A DNA stretch of 64,000 nt from Eulemur rufifrons (taxonomy: Eukaryota > Chordata > Mammalia > Primates > Lemuridae). Location: contig NC_090997.1 in the NCBI RefSeq assembly GCF_041146395.1, forward strand, positions 36,621,501 to 36,685,500, given 5' to 3'. Position 1 is the first letter of the stretch. The number at the start of each line of letters is the position of its first letter. The translations under genes were made by a program, and so were the position numbers. Below are positions 36,901-48,255 of the stretch, piece by piece. The notes beneath the pieces are model-generated. The model did not search any database. It was not told where the DNA came from and was given only the letters and a program-made list of their open reading frames with translations.

Positions 36901-38350
36901 ATGGAGCTTAGATTGACAAGGATAGTTGTATTTGAGAGATTGTGTGTCTGTTATGTGTCTGTGAGAAAGATTCACACCCACTGAGACAGCCAGGGAGGAG
37001 AGATCACAGAGAGAAAACAAGATTTGAGACACTGTTGGGGTTGACTGAAGGTCAGTATCTGACCAGTTCTCTGTTTTGGGCAGTCTTGAATCCAATAGTG
37101 ATGGTATAATTCTTTTAACATAAGTATCAAGTGTCCCTTTGGGATTTTTGCCATTTATGATGTATCTCCTGTGTTTGGTTTTGTATAGTACTTCAGATAG
37201 GAGAAAGGACAAGACATTTACAGATAGTAGTTATCCTGAATTTTTGTGCATGACTCTTAAAGCTCTTCTATTTGTAGTTGACTCCCCTCTAGAATGTAAT
37301 TCAGTCCGCTCATTTTGACATTCCTTGAGGTTTTTTACTTTTGTGCTAATTTCCTTGCTTTCCCTTTCTGCCTTGCTGAGTCTTGGGCAGCAGGTTGAGA
37401 ATTTGAGTTAGCACTGTGCAGGACTCAACCAGGTTGCTTATAGACAGCCTGTCATTAGGGTGCCTTGAAAAAGGGCCTCATAGAGTTAGAAAAATCTATG
37501 TGGGTATAAAATGTGTTGCCTGGCACCAGGTGTAATCAAGATTTTAAAAAAGCAAGAGTTAAGGGAAAGGCGAACTTTCCCCTTGAACTAAACTCACTGC
37601 TTAATCAATGCCACACAGCACCTGTCTTCAACCTCATTTCATGTGATATAAAATGAAAACCAACAAGACCAGAACAAACAAAGCAAAAAAGTAAGCAAGC
37701 AAATACAAAACCTATCTCTTCTCCGCTCTGTACTGAAGAGACATTGTGAACAAAGGAATCATTACCATTAACCCATATGAATAAAAACATAAAGACTAAC
37801 CTTTACTCATAAAACTAGCATTTTTGGTTTGTAAGATTGCCTTGCTCCTTCTTGTAATGCTTTTCTGCATTGGTATTCTTGATGGGAAGATATGCCAACA
37901 GTAATTTTCAGAGCACTGTTTGACAAAAATAGCATACTATAATAACTTTATTGGCCCACAGAAATCTGCAACAATTAATGAGCTTACAATGAATTTACTA
38001 ATTTATAACACCTTAAAGTTTTTACAAAGAATTGAATTATTATTGATCACGTAGTAATGTAAATAGTAATAGTTTTTTGTTGATACCACATTACTTTAAG
38101 AAAGTATTAGTTTTATAACCTAGTTTCATTGGTAACTATTAATAATTAAGGTAACAAGCTGTGAAGAAGTATTTATATACCTCATCAGCTAGGATCTTTA
38201 ATATCTGATGGGGCAAGATTTTGATGAAACAGCTGGTGTTTAAGCAATAATTTTCCTGATAAAAATATTTCACATATATGATAAAAAAGTCTCACATATA
38301 ATTCTTATAAGGGACTCATAGCTTTTGTATAGTCAGAATATAGAGAAGAA
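36901..38350. other. unique sequence, no gene recognised
   Basis: AT-rich. Two overlapping minus-strand frames (36883-37212) have no recognisable domain. Confidence 0.4.
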
Positions 38351-38362
38351 AAATAGTATGCA
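38351..38362. repeat. L1 target-site duplication, left
   Basis: AAATAGTATGCA here corresponds to AAATAGTATACA at 39152-39163; one mismatch. Confidence 0.75.
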
Positions 38363-39151
38363 GAATTAGCAAGGGTGTGGAGAAAAGGGAACCTTTGTAT
38401 ACTGTTTATGGGAATGTAAATTGATAAAGTTATTATGGAGTTTCCTCAAAAAATTAAAAATAGAACTACCATATGGTCCAGTAACCTTACTTCTGGGTAT
38501 ATATCCAAAGAAAATGAAATCAGCATGTTGAAGAGATAGCTGAATTCTCATGTTCATTGCAGCATTATTCACTATAGCCAAGATATGGAATCAACCTAAG
38601 CATCTACTGACAGCTGAATGGATAAGGAAAATATGGTACATATATACAGTGGAATATTATTCAGTTATAAAAAAGAAGGTAATCCTGCCATTTGTGATAA
38701 CATGGATGAAACTGGAGGCCATTTTACTAAGTGAGATGAGCCAGACACAGAGAAAATATTGTATGATTTCACTTATATGTGGAATCTAAAAAAACTGAAC
38801 TCAGTACCAGAGAGTAGAACAGTGGTTGCCAGGGGTGGGGGTGGGGATGTGGATGTGTTGCTCAGAGTACAAAATTTCAGTTATAAGATGAACAAGTTCT
38901 GGGGCTCTCATATATAGCATGGCGACTACAGTTAATAATACTATACTGTTTACCTGAAATTTGATAAAAGCAAATTTTAAGTGTCCTCCCCCCGCACACA
39001 TAGACATAAAAAAGGGTAATTATGGGTGGCAGTCGATGTGTTAATTTGACTATCATAATCAGTACACAATGTATACACATATCAAATCATCACATTGTAC
39101 ACCTTGAACAATTATTATTGGTCAGTTAAATATTTAAAAAATAAATAACAC
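38363..39151 (+). mobile_element. 5'-truncated L1 with ORF2 C-terminus
   Basis: Plus-strand L1 carrying the last part of ORF2 and the 3' UTR. An 80-codon frame at 38550-38789 contains the familiar ORF2 C-terminal segment (TAEWIRKIWYIYTVEYYSVI, then MKLEAILLSEMSQTQRKYCM). Frames on either side are broken. The 3' end is A-rich (TTTAAAAAATAAATAA). Diverged target-site duplications (12 bp) mark both ends, showing the 5' truncation happened at insertion. Confidence 0.85.
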
Positions 39152-39163
39152 AAATAGTATACA
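39152..39163. repeat. L1 target-site duplication, right
   Basis: AAATAGTATACA, matching 38351-38362 with one change. Confidence 0.75.
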
Positions 39164-39189
39164 ATTTAAAAGCATGCATTAATAGTAAA

Positions 39190-39345
39190 ATATATTTTAT
39201 AACAATAATGTATGCTCATTGAAGAAATTTGGAAAAAAGACAGAAAGCCCAAGAAAATAAAAAGTCACTGATAATCCCCCCACTCAGAAATAAGATTTGT
39301 AATTTTTGTTATTTTTGAAAATAATCTTTTCATATAATCTTCCAG
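39190..39345 (+). repeat. old interspersed repeat, L1-like
   Basis: 'gaaaataaaaagtcactgataatccc', then 'cagaaataagatttg', resembles 9530-9740. Family not assigned. Confidence 0.3.
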
Positions 39346-40810
39346 TCCTCTTTTATTCTCAGAGCCATGTATTTTGTTCTCTACAAAATACATAGCTGAG
39401 TAACATGATAGATATGCCTTGTTTTGAAGGAGGCCTGTACTACTAGAAGTAGTGAAATATAGAATGAGGGCAATATTCATTAGGGCTCCTCTAAATCAGA
39501 GCTATCAGGTCATAAGTAATTTCTATTTCTGTTAAACTTAAAGAAAAAAGTTAGTTTCTAGTCACCTATCTAAAAAATAAATCCCTCTCCTAAACAACCT
39601 TGTTGTATATACTTGATTATATAACACAGATCCATTTTTATGAGTGAAGCAAGGGGGCCCCAATGGCCTGTGAGATAACCAAAGGGAAAAACTGTTTTTG
39701 CAGGAGTTAGGTTCCTTTAGCAGCTACTATGATTCATACATCTTAATTCAAGCATTAGCATCTGGATGACAAATGAAGTCATTTGAACGTGCTATTCAGA
39801 ACGGCAGACCCAAAAGGGTAACAGAGAGCTTGTTTTAGTATAGTTTGTGACTTTGAACAAGCTAATCTTCAGTATTGGGGAACTTAATTTCCATATGTGG
39901 AAAAAATAGTGTTAATTAGTGTTAATTGCATGTACAAATTGAAAGAATCAAGGAAAGATATTTTGTAAAGTGCTTTTGCTTATCTGCCACCTCCTTGGAG
40001 TTTGTCTTGTCTGAAATGTATAATTTGTAGAACCATATTGTCTAAAACAGAGACTTTGTTTAATGTTAAGTGGAATAAAAATATAGTAAATCATTCCTGA
40101 GACAGCTTAAAAATATTGAGGTGGTCTAATTACATTATATGAATAATTTAAGTGCGGCCTTTTCTCTTTAAACAGTATACCTTTGGCCAGAAGCATAAAT
40201 AAGTATCCTATAATGTAAGTGGGTCTTATATAATAGATGAATTCTGAAGATTAAAAAGTAATACCTAGAATGGAGTAGCTTCTTTCACCCTGTCCTTTCT
40301 TTTTCCTTTCATTGGTGAACTAGGGTCTTGGAGTAATTAAAAAAAGCATGGGATTGAGTTCTTATTGTGTAAATTCAAAACAAGAATAAATGTAATCTTT
40401 CCCAGCATCCATTTTAACTGGCCTTTTGTCAAATTACAGTCAGAAAACAAACTCTTTTGGACAGAATTTCAGGAAAAGTAACAAAATTGTGTACCTACAG
40501 TTCTTACTCTTTCCAAAAAAATCTATTCTCTGAAGTTAAATTATGGTACAAAAGAAGAACTTTACATATGTTCTTCATATTTTAGTGTGATGTGTCTAGA
40601 AGTTATTGCAACAACACTAATTACAGGATTGCAGGGGGCTTTTTGGCAGTGAAGAGTTACATTTGCAAAAATAGGCCAAACTCGCTTTGTCAGTCCTATT
40701 CCTTGAAAAGAGACTTAGCCTGATTATGTTAAAATAATAACTTTTCTAAAATAAGTTCCAAAATGTCATTTATTTAGACAGAAAAAGGTTTATGCCTTGG
40801 AATGTATGGC
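39346..40810. other. unique AT-rich sequence
   Basis: No exon, RNA or repeat recognised. Confidence 0.4.
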
Positions 40811-40837
40811 CGTATATATATATATATATATATATAG
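40811..40837. repeat. (TA)n microsatellite
   Basis: About twelve TA units, ending exactly where the next DNA transposon begins. Confidence 0.9.
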
Positions 40838-41172
40838 TCATGTGTCTCTTAACAGGGATACGTTCTGAGAAATGTGTTAGGTGATTTCATCCTTGTGTAA
40901 ACATCACAGTGTATACTTACTTATACAAACCTAAATGGTATAGCCTACCACATGCCTAAGCTATATGGTATAACCTATTGCTCCTGGCTACAAACCTGCA
41001 TGGTATATTACTGTACTGAATACCATAGGCAATTATAACACCATGGTAAGCATTTGTGTATCTAAACACTTCTAAACATAGAAAAGGTATAGTGAAAACA
41101 CAGTATTATATTCTTATGTTGTATACATGATCTCTCATTGACTGAAATGTCATTATGCTGCGTATGATGGCA
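40838..41172 (+). mobile_element. Tigger-like non-autonomous DNA transposon
   Basis: 'ggatacgttctgagaaatgtg', 'tggtatagcctaccac', 'ctattgctcctggctac', 'gttactgt'-like and 'ctaaacatagaaaaggtatag' follow a common primate TcMar-type MER element. The ends are weakly inverted (CTCTTAACAG near the start; ATTATGCTGCG near the end). It sits on a TA-rich target, as TcMar elements require. No transposase is encoded. Confidence 0.65.
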
Positions 41173-41250
41173 TATACATATCATATACACACACATATAT
41201 ATACACAATGTGTACATAAGTATATGTTAATATATGTGTTCAGATTATAT
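41173..41250. repeat. AT/CA-rich simple sequence
   Basis: ATATACATATC and (CA)/(TA) alternations, low complexity. Confidence 0.7.
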
Positions 41251-41399
41251 GTATCTGAAATTAAAATCATGATTAACAGTGTCATATGAGGATCCAATAG
41301 AATCTTTTTCAAGTTTATCTCTTCCTATTTCTTGGGTGAGATTGCTAATACATCTACACCTGCCTATCTCGTACATCTACAGATGCCTTGATTTACCTC

Positions 41400-41725
41400 C
41401 TTCTAGAACAGTCTGAACTGTGTCTCCACCTATCTTCCCACGTGCCTCTTTTCCTTCTTTTTAGTGTAAGTTTCTTGCTTCACCCAGATGGCTGCTCTGC
41501 TTTCCTTCAGGGAAACATTTCTGCTGTCTAAATTTTCTCTCTTTCCAAATGCCCTTCTCTTCTCCTTCAGATCAAAGTTAAACCTCTTTTTAAAAGCTTT
41601 CCCAGGGATTTTATTGTTCTCTGCATTTTATAACACACATTATTTGTGTCATATTATAATGCAGTAGAAATATGTTTTAGTTAGTAGATAACTGGTGTGT
41701 AAGAACTTGAAGGCATCAGGACACA
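41400..41725 (+). repeat. L2 LINE 3' portion
   Basis: 'cctttttaaaagctttccc', 'ttattgttctctgcattttataac', 'gtgtgtaagaacttgaaggcatc' follow the L2 plus-strand order at low identity. Confidence 0.4.
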
Positions 41726-41811
41726 ATATTGTGTATATAGCACCATTACAACGATGTATAGAAAAATGCATAAAAAAGGGAACTGAGAAAAGGATTATGA
41801 TTGATTTAATT

Positions 41812-41902
41812 TTTGTATGTATATGAGTGTGTGCATGTTTGTGTATATATATATATGCACACATGTATATATGTATGTGCATGCATATATGTGTATAGAT
41901 AA
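41812..41902. repeat. (TG)n/(TA)n compound microsatellite
   Basis: Alternating TGTATG, TATATA and TGCATG units over about 90 bases. Confidence 0.9.
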
Positions 41903-42478
41903 AGTTTTCTACAATGAGCATGTATATTCAAAGAAAAAGGAAACTCCCTGAAGAAAGTTTAATCACTCGATTATGTTATTTTATACAATAGGAGTAGGCA
42001 GTGTATTTTTTTTTAAAACTTAATGCAAAAATGAAATACTTTTTGATGAACTTTCAAGAAAGCAAGTTGGATGTTTTCATTAATATTGTTTCATTTTGGT
42101 GAAATTAGGAAGCTTAATTTCTACAAAGATGATTCTATCTACTTTAAAGAGACAATGTTTTGTTTCCATAACCTGTGACTAGTTGGGTAAAAAACAGTTC
42201 ACTTTAATCTTACGTTGACTCTTTCCGGGGACTTCAGGTGACGGGAAGCCTGAAATCCTAGTCTCTGCCAGCTCCTCCCTGCTATGAAGCTGGGGACATG
42301 GAGGGACTTTGGCAAAGCATACTGATGAAGCTTTGGGTATGTATGGGCAGCTCTGTAAATGAGTAGCAGGTGAAATGTAAATTGTTCTGCATAATGAAGT
42401 GAGAAGATGGAGCTTCTGGAAGGGAATTCAGAAAACAGAGGAGCTGGGAGATGTGGGGGAGAGTCTGGAGGCTCATTG

Positions 42479-42612
42479 CTTTAGTTGACAAATATACACT
42501 GAGTTCCTAAAATGGACTAGACACTGTTCTAGGTACTAGAGATTCATTGGTACACAAAATGAATAAAAATCTCTGCCCTAGTGGTGTTATTATTCTAGTA
42601 GGCAGGAGGCTG
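42479..42612 (-). repeat. L2 LINE 3' end
   Basis: Inverted L2: 'gacaaatatacactgagttcc', 'gactagacactgttctaggtac', 'aatctctgccctagtgg'. One of the clearer L2 ends in the window. Confidence 0.7.
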
Positions 42613-43099
42613 GAGCTTCTGTGAGATTTTTTTTGTGAGATTGGGGGCACTAGAGGACTTTTAAGAAAAGAGATGTCTACTATTCACTGTTGTTTGATTC
42701 ATTGCTGTCATGTAACCCCACGTTGCCCCTAAATTTCCAGCAAAGATGCAATGCTTACAAATGCCACGTGTTAAAGGCTAGGGGTTATGTTTGGGGTTGA
42801 GACTAACCAAGGAAGAAAAGAGATGAGGCAAGGGTGCTGGGAGCTCAGCCAAACACCCCACGGAGTGTGACCAATCCTAGTGCTTACCAGTAGCAGTCCC
42901 CTCCACCATGCCCCACATTCCCCTGCTGCAGTGATGTGCTGAGCCCTCCGGGGGACAAAGCTACATGGCCCATGTGTCTCACAAAGCAGGGAAAAGACAG
43001 CCCTCTCCATCTTTTATGTTCTAATCTGCTGGAGAATTGCCCAACCACCTTGCCTATACAGAGATATTTTTCGGGGCTTACAAAACACAGCTGTTTCAA

Positions 43100-43391
43100 T
43101 TTTAATTTATAACTTCTGCTCCTTTATCTCTTCTACTTAAAACTTTTCAATGGCTTTCCAGTGCCCTCAGGATACAGGCCCAAATCCTTAAAACAGGATA
43201 TAGGAGCCACATAATGCAACACCCACTGACCCCCACGTTGGCCTTACTGGAGATGAGTCTCTCAAATGGATCGTCATGGGCTTTGCACGATTTAATCTCC
43301 ATCCCTTGCTCCCAGCTCCTGCTTGGTTAAATCTCAGTTTATTTGTCTCTTCCCCAGAAAAACTTCTTTCGACTTCTTTAGGTTAGGTCTC
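43100..43391 (+). repeat. L2 LINE 3' portion, left half
   Basis: 'cttttcaatggctttccagtgccc', 'ctcaggatacaggcccaaatcc', 'gggctttgcac' in L2 order. Interrupted at 43391 by a MaLR LTR; the right half resumes at 43752. Confidence 0.7.
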
Positions 43392-43751
43392 TGTCTTAGT
43401 CACTTTGGGCTGATATAACAGAGTAACTTAGGGTAATTTATAAACAGCAGAATTTATTGCTCATAGTTCTGTAGGCTGGGAAGTCCAAGATCAAGACACC
43501 AACAGATTTGGTGTCTGGTGAGGGCTTGCTCTCTGCTTCAAAGATGGCACATTGTTGCTGTGTCTTCACATGGCCCAAGGGGCCACGAACCTCCCTCGAG
43601 CCTCTTTTATAAGGACAATAATCTCATCTATGAAGGTGGAGCCCTCATGACTTAATCACTTCCCAAAGGCCTCAGCTCTTGATACTATTGCATTGGGTAT
43701 TAGGTTCCAGTATATGAATTTTGGCAGGACAGCAACATTCAGACCATACCA
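43392..43751 (-). mobile_element. MaLR solo LTR (MST/MLT1-type), complete
   Basis: The + strand begins TGTCTTAGTCACTTTGGGC and ends GACCATACCA. The minus-strand LTR therefore runs TG...CA over 360 bp. Blocks 'taatttataaacagcag', 'aagtccaagatcaag', 'ggagccctcatgacttaatc' match the copy at 57.48 kb read backwards. Flanking pentamers GTCTC and GCCTC are a likely 5-bp duplication with one change. No internal retroviral sequence: a solo LTR left by recombination. Confidence 0.9.
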
Positions 43752-43915
43752 GCCTCCCTGTAGAATGCTCTTCCAGCACACTGAATGTGTGGCTTGCTGT
43801 GTAGTGCCTAGCTTCTGTGTCAGATCTGAAGTTTCCATAGGTCAGTAACCATCCTCTTGCTTATCTCTGTATCCTTAGAGATAAGCCTAGTACATAATAG
43901 GAGCTTAACCGTGCA
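43752..43915 (+). repeat. L2 LINE 3' portion, right half
   Basis: 'gtagaatgctcttccagcac' continues where 43391 stopped in the L2 order. It ends with 'atctctgtatcc' and 'cctagtacataataggagc', the L2 terminus. Confidence 0.7.
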
Positions 43916-44161
43916 GACAGGAGTCTCCAGGGGCCTGGAGACCAGTTAGAATGACATACTCCAGGCTGTCCTCAGAATCTACTTCCTTTCCTAGTGACCA
44001 AGGGGCTTTGTGCTGGGCAAGCTTATCTCCCCTGAGACAGGTACACTCCCCAGAGGTCCCTCACTGCTGCAAGGTTATAGATTTTCATCTGGCTTGTTTG
44101 GGCTGGGAATGGACCTTGGTTTAGAGCAATCCATTTCTTAACATTCAGTAGCACCCCACAC

Positions 44162-45115
44162 ACAGGATGCCAAAGAAGATATACAGATAGCAAATAAGCA
44201 TATGAAAAGATGCTCCGCATCATATGTCATCAGGGAGATGAAAATTAAAACAACGAGATACCACTCCACACCTATTAGAATGGCCAAAATCCAGAAAGCT
44301 AACAACATAAAATAAAATGCTGACGAGGATGTGGGACAACAGAAACTTTCATTCATTGCTGATGGGAATGCAAAATGGTACAGCAACTTTGGAAAACAGT
44401 TTAGCAATTTCATAAAAAACTAAACATACTCTTACCATAAGAACCAAAAATCATGTTCCTGGTATTTACCCAAAGTATTTGAAAACTTATGTCCACACAA
44501 AAATCTGGACATGAATGTTTATAACAGCCTTTTTCATAACTGCCCAAACACGGATAAATAAACTGTGGTATATTCAGACAATGGAATATTATTCGGGACT
44601 AAAAATATGAGTTTATCAAGCCATAAAAAGACATGAAAGAAACTTAGATACATATTGCTAAGTGAAAGAAGCCAGTCTGAAAAGGTTACACACTATATAA
44701 GTCTGACATATGACATTATGGAAAAGGCAAAACTACAGAAACTGTAAAAAATCCATGATTATCAGGAATTGGGGGAGGGAGGAATGAATAGTTACAGCAC
44801 AGATGATTCTTAGGGCAGTGAAACTACTTTGTATAGTGCTATAATTGTGGATATATGTCATTATATATTTGTCCAAACCCATAGAATGTACCACACCCAG
44901 AGTGAACTCTAATGTAAAACTATAAACTTTGGGTGATAACGATGCATTGATGTCGTTTCATGGATGGTAACACATGGACCACTCTGGTGGGGGATGTCAA
45001 TCGTGGGGGAGGTATGCGTGTGTAGAGGGGTAGATATATATGGGAAATCTCTGTATTTTCTGCTAAATTTTGCCATAAACCTAAAACTGTTCCAGAAAAC
45101 AAAGTTTACAAAACA
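44162..45115 (+). mobile_element. old L1 3' portion (ORF2 C-terminus and 3' UTR)
   Basis: 'gagataccactccacacc', 'gatgggaatgcaaaatggtac', 'caatggaatattattcgg', and 'gtgggggatgtcaatcgtggggg' are successive landmarks of old L1 ORF2 C-terminus and its long 3' UTR. All frames are broken by stops. No clear target-site duplication was found. Confidence 0.85.
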
Positions 45116-46212
45116 AACAAGCAAATAAACAAAAAAAACACCAACCCCAAACAATTCAGGATGTACACAGGGAGATAGAAGCTAACCACAGGAGACCAAT
45201 AGCTCCAGGAGACGTAGCTTCTGACGCTAACTGACTTGTTTTTACTCTTCTTAGGGCAAGGAAAGTCAATGTTTGATTGTGACAACTCTTATAATTTTGG
45301 CCTTGGGACTTTGAGATTGATTGTTAGTGTGTGAATGAAAATTACTTATAGTCAACTGAGGCCCCGAGTTGTGTCACCTGTGCAGCTTCCTTTACCTGCT
45401 TTATTTTCCTCAAATTATAGTGCTCAGTTGGATACATGCTGTTCTGTTTATTCTTTGCAGAACGGACTTCAAGGGTGTCAAACACCTCTGCTCCTCCTTA
45501 CAGCTCACAACTGCGCCTTCCCCTCGATTTCTACATCTCTTTTTTTCCTTGCTTATTGCCTCTGCCTCTCCGCCAGAGCTCAGTCACACGTCCCTGGGTC
45601 TTTTATTTTCATTTATTCTTTTTGATTTTTATCAGCCCACATTCCCACAGAGAGCTTGTTGTCGTTTTCATTTAGATTCTGGCCTTGACTCTTATCTAGT
45701 TTCCTATCAAAGGCTTCGGTATCCTTGGGGACCTAAGAGGCAGAGTGAGGAAAAGCCAACTGCTGGGGTGTTGCTTAGGCTGCACAGTGAAGGGCCCTTG
45801 TCTGTGAGCCTAGTGAGATCTCCAAACCCACCTTTTCAGTTTTACCGACACACACCCTGGAACTCATGCTGGGCTCTAATTTTGTGGGCAGTACATGCTG
45901 ACAAGTAGAAAAACACATGTACACCAAATCCTTCCTTCTTGTCATCTCATAAATTTCAACAAAATGTGTGAATAGGTTCTGGTTACCAAACAGTGATTTG
46001 GATTAGTCTCTTTTGACCAAACACTCACATCCAACGTTATATCACTTCTTTTTTATATTCACTATCAGGCCATGATACGTATGCCAATTAAGCTTGTAAA
46101 AATTGAATTTAAATTGAATTATTTGATCTGGTAGAGAGATAGTTTCCTGGAGCAATTAACCTATAGGAGAGAAAAAAATTGGGAAAGTTATACACTTCTT
46201 TCTCTTTTCTAG
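45116..46212. other. unique sequence with a long chance-like ORF
   Basis: Contains a 179-codon plus-strand frame (45369-45908), the longest open frame in the window. Two other long frames overlap it. Its translation is Leu/Phe/Ser/Pro-rich with no domain I recognise. I treat it as non-coding. Confidence 0.35.
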
Positions 46213-46407
46213 AAATGGATCATGAAATCTAATTTGAATAACAACTTTAAGAAATTACATGCTGTTCTACTTGATGTTATACAAAAGCTTTGCCTCTTCT
46301 CCTTATTGGCCACCTCTGTTGTCATGGCAACAAACGTGATTTTTCACAGATGCAGCAGTGCATTTTCTGAACAGGAAGATCAGGCCATTGTTTATGAGAA
46401 TAAGTAA
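46213..46407 (+). other. possible terminal exon or decoy, unproven
   Basis: A pyrimidine-rich tract ending TTTCTTTCTCTTTTCTAG (46195-46212) could act as a 3' splice site. It opens directly into 64 sense codons ending in TAA at 46405-46407. The translation has a hydrophobic stretch (LCLFSLLATSVVMATNVIF) that could be a membrane segment. AATAAA occurs about 420 bases downstream. I recognise no gene family, and no matching upstream exon was found. The X-box-like site lies inside it, so it may instead be regulatory DNA. Confidence 0.12.
46305..46331. promoter_or_regulatory. CCAAT box plus RFX X-box-like site
   Basis: GTTGTCATGGCAAC at 46318-46331 is a near-perfect inverted repeat matching the RFX X-box form GTTRCCATGGYAAC with one deviation. 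An inverted CCAAT box (ATTGG, 46305-46309) lies 8 bases upstream. RFX with NF-Y is a known pairing in promoters and enhancers. Motif only; no evidence of binding. Confidence 0.4.
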
Positions 46408-46609
46408 TTAAAAACAGGTGTCATGAACATACGACTCATTGTCAAACTCACTAGAAAAAGAGCAAAATGAAATATTGCTATCACATGTGATTGGGAAAAC
46501 GTTAGAAGAAAAATAGTATACGTATATATGACACTTGAGCATACAGAGCTTTTTTTGTGGGCTAATGCAGTATATAAATATGAAAATGCATAGAATATAA
46601 ACATAGGGT

Positions 46610-46670
46610 CATTGAAATTTAGCACTGGAATGGACCTTACAAATAACCTAGTGTAAACTCTTAAGTTGTT
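46610..46670 (+). repeat. ancient repeat fragment, L3/MIR-like
   Basis: 'gcactggaatggaccttacaaataacctagtg' resembles the 'ggaagggaccttagagatcatctag' block of ancient mammalian repeats. Too short to classify. Confidence 0.35.
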
Positions 46671-48028
46671 CTAACAAAAAAAACCAGATAGGATTAGTTT
46701 TTAGCAAGCTGCCTGTGTAATTTCTTATGGGAAATCAATGAACACTAGAAATTTATGTTGCTATCAGGAGAAATGCAGAGCTAATGTAAGTGGACATCAT
46801 ATGATTTCAAACTCACCTCCTTATTAATGAAATAAATATATTTTCTCTTAATATCAGAGAAGCTTGATTGGAGCACATGGTTTTATGGTAATGCACCGTT
46901 ACATCTAGGGAAGTAATCCCAATTGAGCAAAGTAATTGAGTTTTTAATACAATTTTTCCTGGCATTTGTGAGATAACCAATTATTTCTCACTGAAAATGA
47001 AAGTGAATTTGAGTTAAATTATGTTATTCTTTAAGGTGTAAAGAATGACTCTGAGCCAAAGAGAAGTTGCTGATAACCATTTAAATTCTCTTATTCATCA
47101 TTAAAAATCATTTTGTAAAATGCTCCTTTTGGAATTACTTGACAATAAATGGGCAGGGTAAGGGTCTTCCAATTTCAAGAGAACTCAGGATTTAGGTGAA
47201 GTGCTAATGAATAGTTTGTGAACCAGTACTAAATCTGCCCACAGCATTGATAATGCCCCTGGAATCCTGTGGCATTTCTCTTCTCACTGTGTGATTATTA
47301 TAAGGTTGCTCTTTCAGCGACTTCTCCAAGGTTTAATCTTTTCCTTCTCTAACATTTATAAGACATTTTTCAACATACCAGGCCCTAGTAGATTTGTCAG
47401 TTTCAGAAAGTAAATGATATTTTCCTGTCAATTGCTGTTGCAGAATTCTAGCAGCTGTTTTGGCATTATTTCCAAGAAAACTTTTTCATTCTAAATGTGT
47501 AGAATTTCCTCTTACTAATAAAGATAGGGACAAAATTGATATATTGATTGTAGGATCAGATTAATTTAAATAACAGGATCCAATTTTTAGATATATAAAC
47601 CAACAGGAATATATGTTTAGGAGCTTTTTATATTGATTTGGATCAATGGAAAAGCTTAATTTAAAAGAAATTTATTTAGTATATGGAGTCATTGGCACCA
47701 ACTGAAATTTTATTGTGGAAGGTAAAGTTGACGTGAAAGGTGGAGAAAATTTTGAACTGTGATATAATTATATAATGAAGAAGTTTGTATGATTTAATAT
47801 TGTGTCAATTTTGACACCAAATATTTAGTTGCTGGGCAAATTAAAATGAATAACTCAATTTAGTATAAACTCTAAAAAGGCATCAACATAAATGAACTAT
47901 GACTCTATATCAGTCATGGGCATGGCAATAATTATATGGTTAGCTTAGCACACAATTCTGAAGATTTTAAGCTGGTGAAAAGAAACAGTCGTGTGTGCCT
48001 GAGTACATGACAACCATGTATGCAGAAA
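46671..48028. other. repeat-free AT-rich island
   Basis: About 1.36 kb with no recognisable repeat, flanked by very old ones. It is rich in ATTA/TAAT words and has no convincing coding frame. Its profile would suit a conserved non-coding element, but conservation cannot be judged from one sequence. Confidence 0.4.
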
Positions 48029-48255
48029 AGGCGATACAATGTAGTGGTTAAAAGAATGAGCTTTGGAGTTAGAGTTCTATTTCCAGCTTGCACACTTGCC
48101 TATCTAAAATTTTAGTAAGTTACTTAAACTCCCTAGGCCTCAGTTTCGCTGCTGTAAAATGGAAATAATAATTTCTAACTCATTTAGTAGAGTATCAATG
48201 TGATAAAAAGTACCTTGTACATAGTGGATACTCAACAGTACTGATAATGATTACT
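48029..48255 (+). repeat. MIR SINE, near full length
   Basis: 'caatgtagtggttaaaagaatgagc', 'ttggagttagagttctatttcc', 'acttaaactccctaggcctcag', 'gctgtaaaatggaaataataa', and 'gtacatagtggatactcaac'. One of the best preserved MIRs here, with a recognisable tRNA-derived head. Confidence 0.9.

Noticed and set aside
45369..45908. 179-codon plus-strand open frame
   Set aside because: No recognisable domain, no splice or initiation context, overlaps two other open frames in the same region; consistent with chance in a pyrimidine-rich strand.
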